NCBI GenBank assembly: GCA_964415605.1 | Contig: CAYQBA010000053.1 | Coordinates: 1-26,333, forward strand | DNA length: 26,333 nucleotides | Reading direction: 5' to 3' | Source: UCB3 sp964415605 | Lineage (GTDB): Bacteria; Chloroflexota; Anaerolineae; Epilineales; Epilineaceae | In this document: one piece after another, positions 8,366 through 15,346 of the stretch | Layout of the letters: each line of letters opens with the position of its first letter | Position numbering within the stretch: position 1 is the stretch's first letter | The notes under the pieces: generated by a model | Told to the model about the DNA's origin: nothing | Databases searched by the model: none | Seen by the model: only the letters and a program-made list of their open reading frames with translations | Program-made: the position numbers and the translations under genes

Positions 8366-10011
8366 CACGGCGTTCCTCCACGCGGCGCGTCGCCGCGATT
8401 GGCGGCCGCTGGCGCGGGCACCGGCACATCCGCCGGATGCACGAACACGGCGGTGTGCCGGGCACGCCCGGCCCGATTGCGGAGCGCAACCGTCAGCCAG
8501 GCGCCGGCGCCCCGGCCGGGCGGCAAGATGACGAAGGCGACCACGGCGCCGGCGAAGACGGCCCTGTCATGCGCGCGAGCCGGCGTGATGGCGCTCTGAG
8601 CACCGTCCGGCGGCAGCGCGAAGCTGCCGTCCCGGTCGCCGAGGATGGACAGGGCCGCGGGGCCGGGAAAGCCGATCGCCGTGATCGACAGGTGGCAGCT
8701 GGCAACTTCGCCCGTGGCCAACGGCAGGTGCACCACATCGGCGAGGGCGGTGGGTTGCAGCGCCTGTCCGGAGACCATCTGGCTCGCCGTCACGCAGTCG
8801 ATCCGCGACGACGGGTCGGCGGGCTGTGGCACTTGCAGGAACAGGATCGGTGTCGCCACGAGTGCGGCCAGGCGTGCCCGGAGCGACCACCGGTGCCGGG
8901 GGTGCAGCCAGTCGGCCAACGCGTCGACGGTCTCGGCGAAGACGAACTCCAGGCGGCCGTCGTCGGCTCGCCATACCTGGCAGCCTTCCACCGAGTTCGG
9001 GCACCGTTGCATCGAGTAGTCCCCGGTGAGCCGCTTCCACGACTCCCGGACTTCGTTGGCATCGTCGAACGCCCACACGGCGCGGGTGGCGGGCCCGACG
9101 CGCGCCGCCGCACTAGGCGACGGCGAAGGGCCGCCGGCCGCGCCTCTCGTCTTAGAATGCAACGCGCTGATCAGTAGAAGCTTCTCGGGGATCGCGCCGA
9201 CGGAGCCAAGGCGGCCGCTGGCGTCCAGGCTTGCGGACGCCACCCAGGATCGCCCCATTGCGCCGATGTCTCTGCTCAGCCGCAGCTGCCACGGCGTCGA
9301 ACGCGGGCCGCGCCCGCTGTCGACGATGGCCGCGACGCCGGCCAGATACGCGCTCAGGCCGATCGACTCCCCAGACAACGTCATGGCGGCCAACGGCGCC
9401 GTCGTGGCGCCCTCAGCGTGAATCAGAAAGTCGAACTGCATCGCCGCGGGCAGCCGAGACGGAGCGCGCAGGCCGCGCAGCCTCCGCCGGAGCGACACGT
9501 TGAGCCTTGTCGACGCCGGCCCGGGGTCGAGCCATTGGCGGGCCACGACCACGGGAGGCCAGAGAAGGGCCCCGCACAACAGCGCGGCAAGCGCTGCAAA
9601 CGCGCTTCGGCCCCACGCGAGCGGTGCCGGCACGGAAGGCCCGGGCCACAGGCTCGGGCCAAGCGCCAGGGCCAGGCAAGCCCCGCCCGTGAGCGCCGCG
9701 ACCATCCCGCTGACCGCACCGATGCGGGTGCCGAGCACCGGCAGCGCGACGTCCGCCGCCCAGCCGTGCGGACCCGCCGTACGGGCGAGGCAGCCGTGGC
9801 GGGCGTTGGCCAGAGCCAACTCGAACTCGGGCCAGCGCGCGGGGAATAACGGCGCTCCGTGCGCCCCGGCCAGCGTCAGCCGCACGCCGCGGTTGAAAGT
9901 GCCCGGCCCAGCCACGGGCCGCGCCGACGGCGCCGGCGGGTCCACGAGGGACGCGGTGATCTGGCAGGCGCCGCCCGCCGCGCCCAGACCGTCGCACACC
10001 GTGTAGATCAT
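8365..10011 (-). CDS. Multi-pass membrane protein with a Lon-like (S16) peptidase core
   Basis: This protein has 548 residues. Two hydrophobic segments (around residues 95-155) precede a soluble region. In it, LSGESIGLSAYLAG aligns with the Lon GPSAG serine motif (Ser216), and SASLDASGRLGSVGAI plus PEKLLL aligns with the Lon TGEITLRG...GGLKEKLL lysine block (Lys277). Both members of the Ser-Lys dyad appear kept, although their spacing (61) is larger than in E. coli Lon (43). No AAA domain is attached. Two more hydrophobic stretches lie further on (RLAALVATPILFLQV and AVFAGAVVAFVILP). The start ATG at 10009-10011 overlaps the anti-sigma stop by ATGA. The open frame continues upstream, but that part is a shadow of the anti-sigma gene. 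Peptidase activity is an inference; it could instead be a non-catalytic sensor. Confidence 0.6.
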   Translation of the reverse strand: MIYTVCDGLGAAGGACQITASLVDPPAPSARPVAGPGTFNRGVRLTLAGAHGAPLFPARWPEFELALANARHGCLARTAGPHGWAADVALPVLGTRIGAVSGMVAALTGGACLALALGPSLWPGPSVPAPLAWGRSAFAALAALLCGALLWPPVVVARQWLDPGPASTRLNVSLRRRLRGLRAPSRLPAAMQFDFLIHAEGATTAPLAAMTLSGESIGLSAYLAGVAAIVDSGRGPRSTPWQLRLSRDIGAMGRSWVASASLDASGRLGSVGAIPEKLLLISALHSKTRGAAGGPSPSPSAAARVGPATRAVWAFDDANEVRESWKRLTGDYSMQRCPNSVEGCQVWRADDGRLEFVFAETVDALADWLHPRHRWSLRARLAALVATPILFLQVPQPADPSSRIDCVTASQMVSGQALQPTALADVVHLPLATGEVASCHLSITAIGFPGPAALSILGDRDGSFALPPDGAQSAITPARAHDRAVFAGAVVAFVILPPGRGAGAWLTVALRNRAGRARHTAVFVHPADVPVPAPAAANRGDAPRGGTP

Positions 10012-10856
10012 GGCGCGGCACCAGGCGCACCCGGCCCGGGGGCGGTAGACGCGTCCGGCCACGAGATGAGAAACGCGAACGCGGCAGGGTCCAGGTCGAC
10101 GGTCGATCCAGGCCCGCGGTCCGCCAGCGCGGCCGCCACCGCCTCGCCATCGGGCAACGGGATGGCGACCTCGATGCCCCACGTCGACAGCAGCCGGCCG
10201 CGGCCGGCGTCGTCGATCGCCTCGCGATGGATGATGACCGCGGCCGGCACGTACAGCACGTCGAAGGCGAACGGTGAGGGAATCCCCGAAAGCGCTGCGG
10301 CCGGCATGTGAATCGCCAACGTCACGACGCCCGAGGCGTCGACGCGGGGCCGGCGCGTCAGCTCGGCCGGCAGCGACCGGCCCAGATTGTCCACGACGAC
10401 GCGCACCGCCGCGCCACCGCCGGGCGACGCGAAGCCGGCCCAGGCCAGATTGACGGCGGCGCGCGCAAACCGCGGCCGACCGGAGACGGCTTGCCGGAGC
10501 TCGTCGGCCCACCGGGCCACCCGGCCCGGCTCGGCGGGGCGGGCGTCGCCAACGGCACCCTGCGCCCCCGGATCGTGCGAGGAGGCCGGCGTCGACGTCA
10601 GGAACGAAAGATCCGGCACGGGATAGCTCGGCGGCTCGGCGCCCGACCCGGCCTCGTCCAAGGCCCACAGATCCTCGATCGACGCCTCTTCGGCCACGTC
10701 GGCGACCGACCGGATCAACTGCGCGGCGCGCGCGCCACACACCGCACACGACCCGATGTGGGCCAGCGCGGCGTCCAGGTCGGCGCGACGGGCGCCAGGG
10801 TCCGCCAGGTAGCTCGCCAGCAGCGTATCCGCGTCCCGGCACGGGGTCGTGGTCAT
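10008..10856 (-). CDS. Zinc-finger anti-sigma-like protein
   Basis: This 282-residue protein opens with a zf-HC2/anti-sigma-type zinc-binding region: LLASYLADP then AHIGSCAVCG, giving His33-x3-Cys37-x2-Cys40, with Cys6 as a possible fourth ligand. Such domains clamp ECF sigma factors. No transmembrane helix is visible, so it would be a soluble anti-sigma or adaptor. The rest (about residues 110-282) is a beta-rich domain of unknown family with VVTLAIHMPAAALSG, FDVLYVPAAVII and WGIEVAIPLPDGEAV. It lies 150 bases downstream of the sigma gene and overlaps the next gene by four bases. The partnership with the sigma factor is inferred from order and motif. Confidence 0.68.
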   Translation of the reverse strand: MTTTPCRDADTLLASYLADPGARRADLDAALAHIGSCAVCGARAAQLIRSVADVAEEASIEDLWALDEAGSGAEPPSYPVPDLSFLTSTPASSHDPGAQGAVGDARPAEPGRVARWADELRQAVSGRPRFARAAVNLAWAGFASPGGGAAVRVVVDNLGRSLPAELTRRPRVDASGVVTLAIHMPAAALSGIPSPFAFDVLYVPAAVIIHREAIDDAGRGRLLSTWGIEVAIPLPDGEAVAAALADRGPGSTVDLDPAAFAFLISWPDASTAPGPGAPGAAP

Positions 10857-11006
10857 GGGTGGTCTCCGTTCCTCTCCGCCATATGAGAGCCGTTCGGCGG
10901 GTCTTCGTTACGGCAGTTCGTCGCGCCGCCATCGTCGCAGCGCGTGGGCTGGCCGCCGGGGGCCGTGCACGCGTCTGGGTGCAGGGCGACGTCGTCGCCG
11001 ATGCCG

Positions 11007-11771
11007 TCAGGCGTCATGGGCGTCGTCTCCGTCGATCGCGTGGAAGCATTTGCGGAGGTCGGGGTGCTCGCGCAGCTTCCGCCGGAGACGATGCCAGCGC
11101 TGCCGCACGGCGTTCGCCTTGATGCCGAGCCGATCGCCGATCTCCTCGTTGCTCATCTCAAGGTAGTTGCAGGTGAGGAGGAGCCGCTCGTCTTCACTCA
11201 GGTCTTCGGCGATCGCCATCAGCCGCTCGAAACAAACTTGGACGGCCACGTCGCTGACGTACGGGTGGCTGGCGGCGGCAGCGCCCGACGCTGCTGTCGC
11301 CGCATGGATGTTATGTTGTTGCTGTTCGGCCGCCACATGAACGGTGTGGGCAGCCCGTAGCTGGTCGAAGGCGAATCGGTGGAACGCGTCCGGTGCGGTG
11401 ACCTCGTCGATCCGACGGAACACCGTCACCAGGGCCGCCTGGGCAATGTCCTTGACGGCGTCTTCGCCCAGGAAGGACCACTGCCGCCAGGCCTTCAAGT
11501 ACAGATAGCGATGAAGATCGGTGGCGCCCCGCCTGCGCCTGGCGGCGTCGCCGTGTTGGCGGCAGGCCTCGTACAGCAGCCGTTGGTAACAGCGGTACGC
11601 CAGCGCTTCGTCGGTGATCGTGGGATCGGCCCCGGGCCGTGCCGCAAGCACGCAGTCCACCAACTCGGCGGGCGTTACGGCGGTCCAGCCGAAGCGCTCG
11701 ATCAGGCAGTCGACGGCGGCCGTGACGGCGGCCGCGACAACGGGGGAGTGGAAAGGCGGCGGAGCTGTCAT
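11007..11771 (-). CDS. ECF-like RNA polymerase sigma factor
   Basis: This 254-residue protein has a sigma region 2-like block (LHRYLYLKAWRQWSFLG then DAVKDIAQAALVTVFRRID, residues ~95-130). A C-terminal region 4 helix-turn-helix follows (LSEDERLLLTCNYLEMSNEEIGDRLGI then VRQRWHRLRRKL, residues ~190-240). The N-terminal ~75 residues are an extra domain not usual in minimal ECF factors. ATG at 11769-11771 is preferred because GGAGG lies 8 bases upstream. An in-frame ATG at 11804 has no proper ribosome site and falls at the expected transcript start. It leads the minus-strand operon and diverges from the Ubl cassette. Confidence 0.82.
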   Translation of the reverse strand: MTAPPPFHSPVVAAAVTAAVDCLIERFGWTAVTPAELVDCVLAARPGADPTITDEALAYRCYQRLLYEACRQHGDAARRRRGATDLHRYLYLKAWRQWSFLGEDAVKDIAQAALVTVFRRIDEVTAPDAFHRFAFDQLRAAHTVHVAAEQQQHNIHAATAASGAAAASHPYVSDVAVQVCFERLMAIAEDLSEDERLLLTCNYLEMSNEEIGDRLGIKANAVRQRWHRLRRKLREHPDLRKCFHAIDGDDAHDA

Positions 11772-11800
11772 TTCAGAGTGCCTCCGTCCAGGGCTTTTTC

Positions 11801-11831
11801 CCATCCTACCAGAACGCCATCCTACCAGAAC
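11801..11831. repeat. 15-bp direct repeat in the divergent control region
   Basis: CCATCCTACCAGAAC occurs at 11801-11815 and again at 11817-11831, one base apart (16-bp period, about 1.5 helical turns). Both copies lie over the core promoter and transcript start of the sigma-factor operon. On the minus strand each copy contains TAGGAT, so two -10-like elements are present. It may be an operator for a dimeric regulator or an alternative promoter. Confidence 0.75.
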
Positions 11832-11847
11832 ATTAGTTCGATGTCAA
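11819..11847 (-). promoter_or_regulatory. Sigma-70-type promoter for the sigma-factor operon
   Basis: Read on the minus strand, TTGACA (11847-11842) is a perfect -35 hexamer. After exactly 17 bases comes TAGGAT (11824-11819), a 4/6 match to TATAAT. The predicted transcript start is near 11812, leaving a ~40-base leader before the sigma-factor ATG at 11771. The downstream 15-bp direct repeat overlaps the -10. Confidence 0.65.
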
Positions 11848-11854
11848 GGGTCTC
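11828..11854 (+). promoter_or_regulatory. Possible ECF-type promoter for the Ubl cassette
   Basis: On the plus strand CCAGAAC contains GAAC at 11828-11831, followed after 17 bases by GGTCTC (11849-11854). GAAC-N16/17-CGTC-like pairs are typical of ECF sigma promoters, so the neighbouring sigma factor could read it. No better sigma-70 promoter was seen for the cassette. The match is short and could be chance. Confidence 0.28.
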
Positions 11855-11920
11855 TTTCGGGGCAACGTAACGCATCACCGCGCTGCCGCTCCTTTGGGTC
11901 GATCGCATGCGGGGCGCCGC

Positions 11921-11951
11921 GCCGCCGCCCGGCCACGGGTGGGGCGGCGGC
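11921..11951 (+). promoter_or_regulatory. GC-rich hairpin in the Ubl operon leader
   Basis: GCCGCCGCCC (11921-11930) and GGGCGGCGGC (11942-11951) are perfect complements with an 11-base loop. The hairpin ends 14 bases before the GGAGG ribosome site at 11966. It could act as an attenuator or affect translation start. In DNA this GC-rich, chance remains possible. Confidence 0.35.
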
Positions 11952-11976
11952 CCCTTGAACGCGCTGGAGGATGGTG

Positions 11977-12606
11977 ATGGCTCAACTGTTGCAGTTCGTA
12001 CAAGCCGGATTCGCCGCGCCGCCCGACGACGCGACCCCCGCCGGTAGCGGCATGTGGCGGCGATTGCCCCTTCCGGCCACCGGCGTCGCCGCGCTGTGCG
12101 CCGACCCGGCGGCCGGGGGCCTGGCGGTGGTGCCGTGCGACCCCGCCGCCGCGGCGCGCTCCGGCGACGTCGTGGCGCTGCTGGTGGCTGATGCCAGCGG
12201 CGGCCCGGTGCGACACGTTTGCCTGGCGCTCGCGCCCCTTTACATCAACGCCGATGCGCTGCCCGTCGCCGGCCTGGTCGTGCTGCGCGCCCGAGATTGC
12301 CTCGCCTGCGTCGTCGGCGACGGCGTGCGGCACGTGTTCTACGACACGACGGCGTCCGCGGAGGTCGCGCCCTATCACGGGCCGGCCGCGGTCGAGTGCC
12401 CATGGTGTCGGCAGGCGGTGGCACCCGGTCAGGCGAGCGTGGCATGCCCGTCGTGCGGCGTCGTGTGCCACCAGGACGAGGCATGCCCGTGCTGGAGCGC
12501 GGCGCCGGCGTGCCCGCGCTGCGGCGCGCCGACCGAGGCGGCCACGGCATCGACCTGGGTGCCTGCGGGCCTGAGAGCAGGCGAGGCGGTGGGCGATGCA
12601 GCCTGA
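11977..12606 (+). CDS. Prok-RING-like zinc-binding protein (candidate E3 or adaptor)
   Basis: This 209-residue protein has an N-terminal ~135-residue beta-rich domain (GDVVALLVADASGGPVRHVCLALAP; YINADALPVAGLVVLRARD; CVVGDGVRHVFYD). The C-terminus is a compact binuclear zinc module: Cys141-x2-Cys144, Cys157-x2-Cys160, Cys164-His165, Cys170-x-Cys172, Cys179-x2-Cys182. The CPSCG-x2-CHQDEAC block resembles the VxCPxCGxxxHxxC pattern of prokaryotic RING (Prok-RING_1) domains, which are known next to bacterial Ub-like genes. The start is ATG at 11977, with GGAGG six bases upstream. The ATG at 11971 abuts that site and is too close. It overlaps the E1-E2 gene by 11 bases. E3-type activity is inferred from context; a structural zinc ribbon is the alternative. 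Confidence 0.65.
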   Translation: MAQLLQFVQAGFAAPPDDATPAGSGMWRRLPLPATGVAALCADPAAGGLAVVPCDPAAAARSGDVVALLVADASGGPVRHVCLALAPLYINADALPVAGLVVLRARDCLACVVGDGVRHVFYDTTASAEVAPYHGPAAVECPWCRQAVAPGQASVACPSCGVVCHQDEACPCWSAAPACPRCGAPTEAATASTWVPAGLRAGEAVGDAA

Positions 12607-14011
12607 GCGGTCGGACGTGGTGATCGTGGGCTGCGGCACGCTGGGGTCGGCGCTCTTCTGGCTGCTGGCCCGGTCGGCCATCGGCGATGCCGATCGACCC
12701 GGTCGGGTGTTCCTGGTGGATCACGACACGCTCCAGCTCCACAACCGCGCCAAGTCGGCGGTCGGCGGCCCGGGCGACCTCGGGCGGCCGAAGGTTCACG
12801 TGGCCCGCGACTGGGCAGCCGCGACATGTCCGGAGCTGCGCGTGACCGCCCTGCCCGTGCCGATCGAGCATGCCGGCCACGATCTGTTCGCCCGTGCCTG
12901 GGCGGTGTTCGTGTGCGCCGACACCTACGCCGGCAAGCAAGCCGCGGCCCGGGCCGCCTGGCGGCAGGGCGTCCCGGTGATCGCCGTCGGCGAGCTGGCC
13001 GGTGGCGACAGCTTGGCCTCACGCTACCGCATTTTCCGGCCCGATCCGGCCGGCCCGTGCCTCGAGTGCAATTGGGACCGGGAGTATCTGGAGCTGGCGA
13101 CGCCGCACCCCTGCGCTCCGCCCGCGGCGGTGGACGCGCCCGGGCCGGCCACCCGGCTCAGCGTGGCCGGCCGCACTGCGGCCCTCATGTTGGAAGAGGC
13201 CGAGCGCCGCCGGGCAGCGCCCGAGACACGGCCAGCCGAAGAGGTGCGCGTCGACCCGGAGGCCCGGCGGTTCCGGACGTACTGGCCGGTCCGCAACCCC
13301 GACTGCCGGTTCGATCACGCGGTCGGCGTCGACCCCTTGCCGCGGTCCAGCGCAGCCGGTCCGACTGGCGCAGGCTCGTCACGCCCTCGCATCCCGACGC
13401 CGCCGGGCGACCGGTCCGCGGGCGTCTCCGAGCACGGGCCCGCCGGCGAGACCCTCGGCATCATGGACGTGCGCTGGTCTCGCGAGCTGGCCGAGCTAGA
13501 CGACGTGGCGGCCCGGAGCGGGGGACGGTTCCGCTACACGGAAACGCCCGGCGGCCTGCGCTTCTTCATCACGTGCCGCTCGCCCATCGCCGATGGCGAC
13601 GGTCGGCCGGCGATCGAGGAGGTCGAGCACGAGATCGACCTCCTGCGGCCCGACGGCTGGCCGGCCGCGCCCGCGGTCTTGATGCACCGCCGGCCAGCCG
13701 GGCTCGTCCATCCGAACGTCTTTTACCCCGGCCCGGCGGCGCCGGCCCTTGTGCGGCAGCTTCCGCCGGGCCTGGTCTGCTACGCCCGGCACCATCGGGC
13801 GGCCCTCCGCCTGGCGACCCTTGTCGAGCACGTGTACGACATGCTCGGCTACCGCAACGGACGCTACACCGTGGATCTCACCGATTGCCTGGCGCCCGAC
13901 GCCGTCCGCTGGGTCAACGGGGTGCTGGCCGACAACCCGTCGGCGTTGCCGACCGAGCGCCGGCCGCTGCTGGCGGTGCGACGGCCGTCGGGCGGCGGAG
14001 GCGTGCCGTGA
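12596..14011 (+). CDS. E1-E2 fusion: ThiF-type Ubl-activating enzyme with C-terminal UBC-like domain
   Basis: This protein has 471 residues. The N-terminal ~240 form a ThiF/E1 adenylation domain. Landmarks are VVIVGCGTLGS (nucleotide-binding glycine loop, residues 12-18), VFLVDHDTLQLHNRAKS, GPCLEC (Cys155, Cys158), Cys173 in HPCAPP and NPDCRF (Cys237), the pattern of one bacterial E1 group. After a Pro-rich linker, residues ~290-460 look like an E2. Strands lead to DGWPAAPAVLMHRR, then HPNV (372-375), Cys395 in GLVCY and helix LATLVEHVYDMLGY. The His-to-Cys spacing is ~10 residues longer than in eukaryotic E2s. One chain could thus adenylate the Ubl, form the thioester and pass it on. CBASS Cap2 also fuses these domains but as E2-E1; here the order is reversed. 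Which E1 cysteine is catalytic is uncertain. Confidence 0.78.
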   Translation: MQPERSDVVIVGCGTLGSALFWLLARSAIGDADRPGRVFLVDHDTLQLHNRAKSAVGGPGDLGRPKVHVARDWAAATCPELRVTALPVPIEHAGHDLFARAWAVFVCADTYAGKQAAARAAWRQGVPVIAVGELAGGDSLASRYRIFRPDPAGPCLECNWDREYLELATPHPCAPPAAVDAPGPATRLSVAGRTAALMLEEAERRRAAPETRPAEEVRVDPEARRFRTYWPVRNPDCRFDHAVGVDPLPRSSAAGPTGAGSSRPRIPTPPGDRSAGVSEHGPAGETLGIMDVRWSRELAELDDVAARSGGRFRYTETPGGLRFFITCRSPIADGDGRPAIEEVEHEIDLLRPDGWPAAPAVLMHRRPAGLVHPNVFYPGPAAPALVRQLPPGLVCYARHHRAALRLATLVEHVYDMLGYRNGRYTVDLTDCLAPDAVRWVNGVLADNPSALPTERRPLLAVRRPSGGGGVP

Positions 14012-15060
14012 CCCGCGTGGCTGGCGCGCGCCGCGCGGTGGCGTCCGTGCCGCCGCGATCCGCTGCGGCGCCCGTCGATCGCTCGCCCTGGGCGCCGATC
14101 GGCGAGGCCGTCACGACCGCCGGCGGAAGGCTGGAGGCAGGCGCCGGCGGCGAAGGCCGAACGGCAGTGATGCCAGGGCTGCCGGCGCCGCTGGCCGCCG
14201 CCCTGAGCTGGGACCTGGCCACGGTCATCTGGACGCTCGACCTGGGGCCAGGCCCGGCGGTGGCGGACGGATGGGTGGTGCCGCTGGCCGCCGCGCAGGC
14301 CGGGCTACGCCTGTCGGCACTCGCGGCGGCCGGGCAGCGGCTGGTGTGGCTGGCCCGGCAGCCCGTCGCCGCGGGCGCCGAGTCGCTGGCGGCGGGCTTG
14401 CCGCTGCTGGTGGCCGACGCCGCGCATGCGTGGGGGCTGGCGGGTCGGCAGGGCGCGCGCCATCGCGTGCCGCGGCGAGATGTCTCGATGGTGCCCGATC
14501 CGGCACCGCACGGGCCGGCCGGCGACGCCGCCGCGCACGGCGCGGTGGCCGCCGACCTGGGCGACCTCGCCGACCGCGGCTGGCGCGTCGTGGGTCGGTC
14601 AGGTGCGTGGCGGCTCGTACCGCCGCCCGGCGACGGCCACGAAGGGCCGCCTGCCTTCAGGCTCAGCCTCGACGGCCACACGCTGCGGATGGCCGCCAAC
14701 GTGCAGACCGCCCACGGCCGCGGCGCGGCCGAGCTGAGCGGCTACTGCCTGCCCGCCGCGCTCGGCCGCTTCCTACTGGCCCACAACGTGCGCCAGCCGG
14801 CACGCTTGCGCCCGTCCGCGCCAGGCGAGCCGCCGGCGGTATGGGTAGAGCACGCAGTTCCGCTGTCCGAAGTCGGGCACGGCGCGGTGGCGACCGGCCT
14901 GACCGCCGTCGCCGCGACGTACGACGCGGTGCATCGAGAGCTGGCGGCGCTCTGCGACCCGGCCATCGCGGCGCTGCTGGACCTTTGCGAATCCCGGGGG
15001 GCGGTGTCGGCCGAGCCGATCCCGCCCTCCAAACCAACAAGAACAGGAGATCGATCGTGA
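14008..15060 (+). CDS. Ubl-cassette protein with YbjN/secretion-chaperone-like C-terminus
   Basis: This 350-residue protein has no recognised name. Residues ~1-50 are low-complexity. The central part (WDLATVIWTLDLG, then a long Ala-rich helical stretch) matches nothing I recognise. Residues ~205-325 (FRLSLDGHTLRMAANVQTA; LPAALGRFLLAHN; AVWVEHAVPL; ATGLTAVAATYDAVHREL) resemble the alpha-beta sandwich of YbjN and type III secretion chaperone-like proteins, which bind partners. The GTG start at 14008 overlaps the E1-E2 stop (GTGA) and has GGAGG six bases upstream. The upstream part of the open frame is an E1 shadow. Placed between the E1-E2 and Ubl genes, it may be a scaffold or substrate adaptor; this is inference. 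Confidence 0.6.
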   Translation: MTRVAGARRAVASVPPRSAAAPVDRSPWAPIGEAVTTAGGRLEAGAGGEGRTAVMPGLPAPLAAALSWDLATVIWTLDLGPGPAVADGWVVPLAAAQAGLRLSALAAAGQRLVWLARQPVAAGAESLAAGLPLLVADAAHAWGLAGRQGARHRVPRRDVSMVPDPAPHGPAGDAAAHGAVAADLGDLADRGWRVVGRSGAWRLVPPPGDGHEGPPAFRLSLDGHTLRMAANVQTAHGRGAAELSGYCLPAALGRFLLAHNVRQPARLRPSAPGEPPAVWVEHAVPLSEVGHGAVATGLTAVAATYDAVHRELAALCDPAIAALLDLCESRGAVSAEPIPPSKPTRTGDRS

Positions 15061-15344
15061 CGACACAACTGCAGTACCGCTTCGTGGTGGTGGACGACTC
15101 CGACCAGAAGGAGACCCACATCGACACGACCGGCGACACCCTGTGGGCGGAAGTCGGGGCCATGAGCGTGTCGCGGCTGGGCCAGCCCACCCGCCTGGGC
15201 GACGAAGAGGTCATCTACCACCTGTTCGACGACACCACCGGCGAAGCCCTGCTGCCGGGCCAGACCGTGGCCGACGTGCTTCGCGACGCCGGCGCGGACA
15301 CGCAGTTCCGGGCCCGTCTGAGCCCCGAGATGAAGCCGGCCTGA
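15057..15344 (+). CDS. Small beta-grasp ubiquitin-like protein (Ubl1, YukD-like)
   Basis: This 95-residue protein fits a ubiquitin-like beta-grasp: strand YRFVVVDD, hairpin strand KETHIDTTGD, helix LWAEVGAMSVSRLG, then VIYHLFDDTTGEAL, PGQTVADVLRDAGA and final strand FRARLSPEM. This layout is close to YukD/EsaB-like Ubls. It ends in MKPA and has no terminal Gly-Gly, so either conjugation uses an unusual tail or the protein is a non-conjugated cofactor. GTG at 15057 overlaps the previous stop (GTGA), with AGGAG seven bases before it. JAMM1 follows after a two-base gap. Confidence 0.66.
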   Translation: MTTQLQYRFVVVDDSDQKETHIDTTGDTLWAEVGAMSVSRLGQPTRLGDEEVIYHLFDDTTGEALLPGQTVADVLRDAGADTQFRARLSPEMKPA

Positions 15345-15346
15345 CG

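Noticed and set aside
10012..10932. Upstream 307-codon extension of the Lon-like membrane gene
   Set aside because: It overlaps the anti-sigma gene in another frame and is Arg/Gly-rich. The ATG at 10011 with ATGA coupling is the credible start.
12826..14007. Upstream extension of the YbjN-like gene frame
   Set aside because: It is the +1 shadow of the E1-E2 gene; a good ribosome site and GTGA overlap mark 14008.
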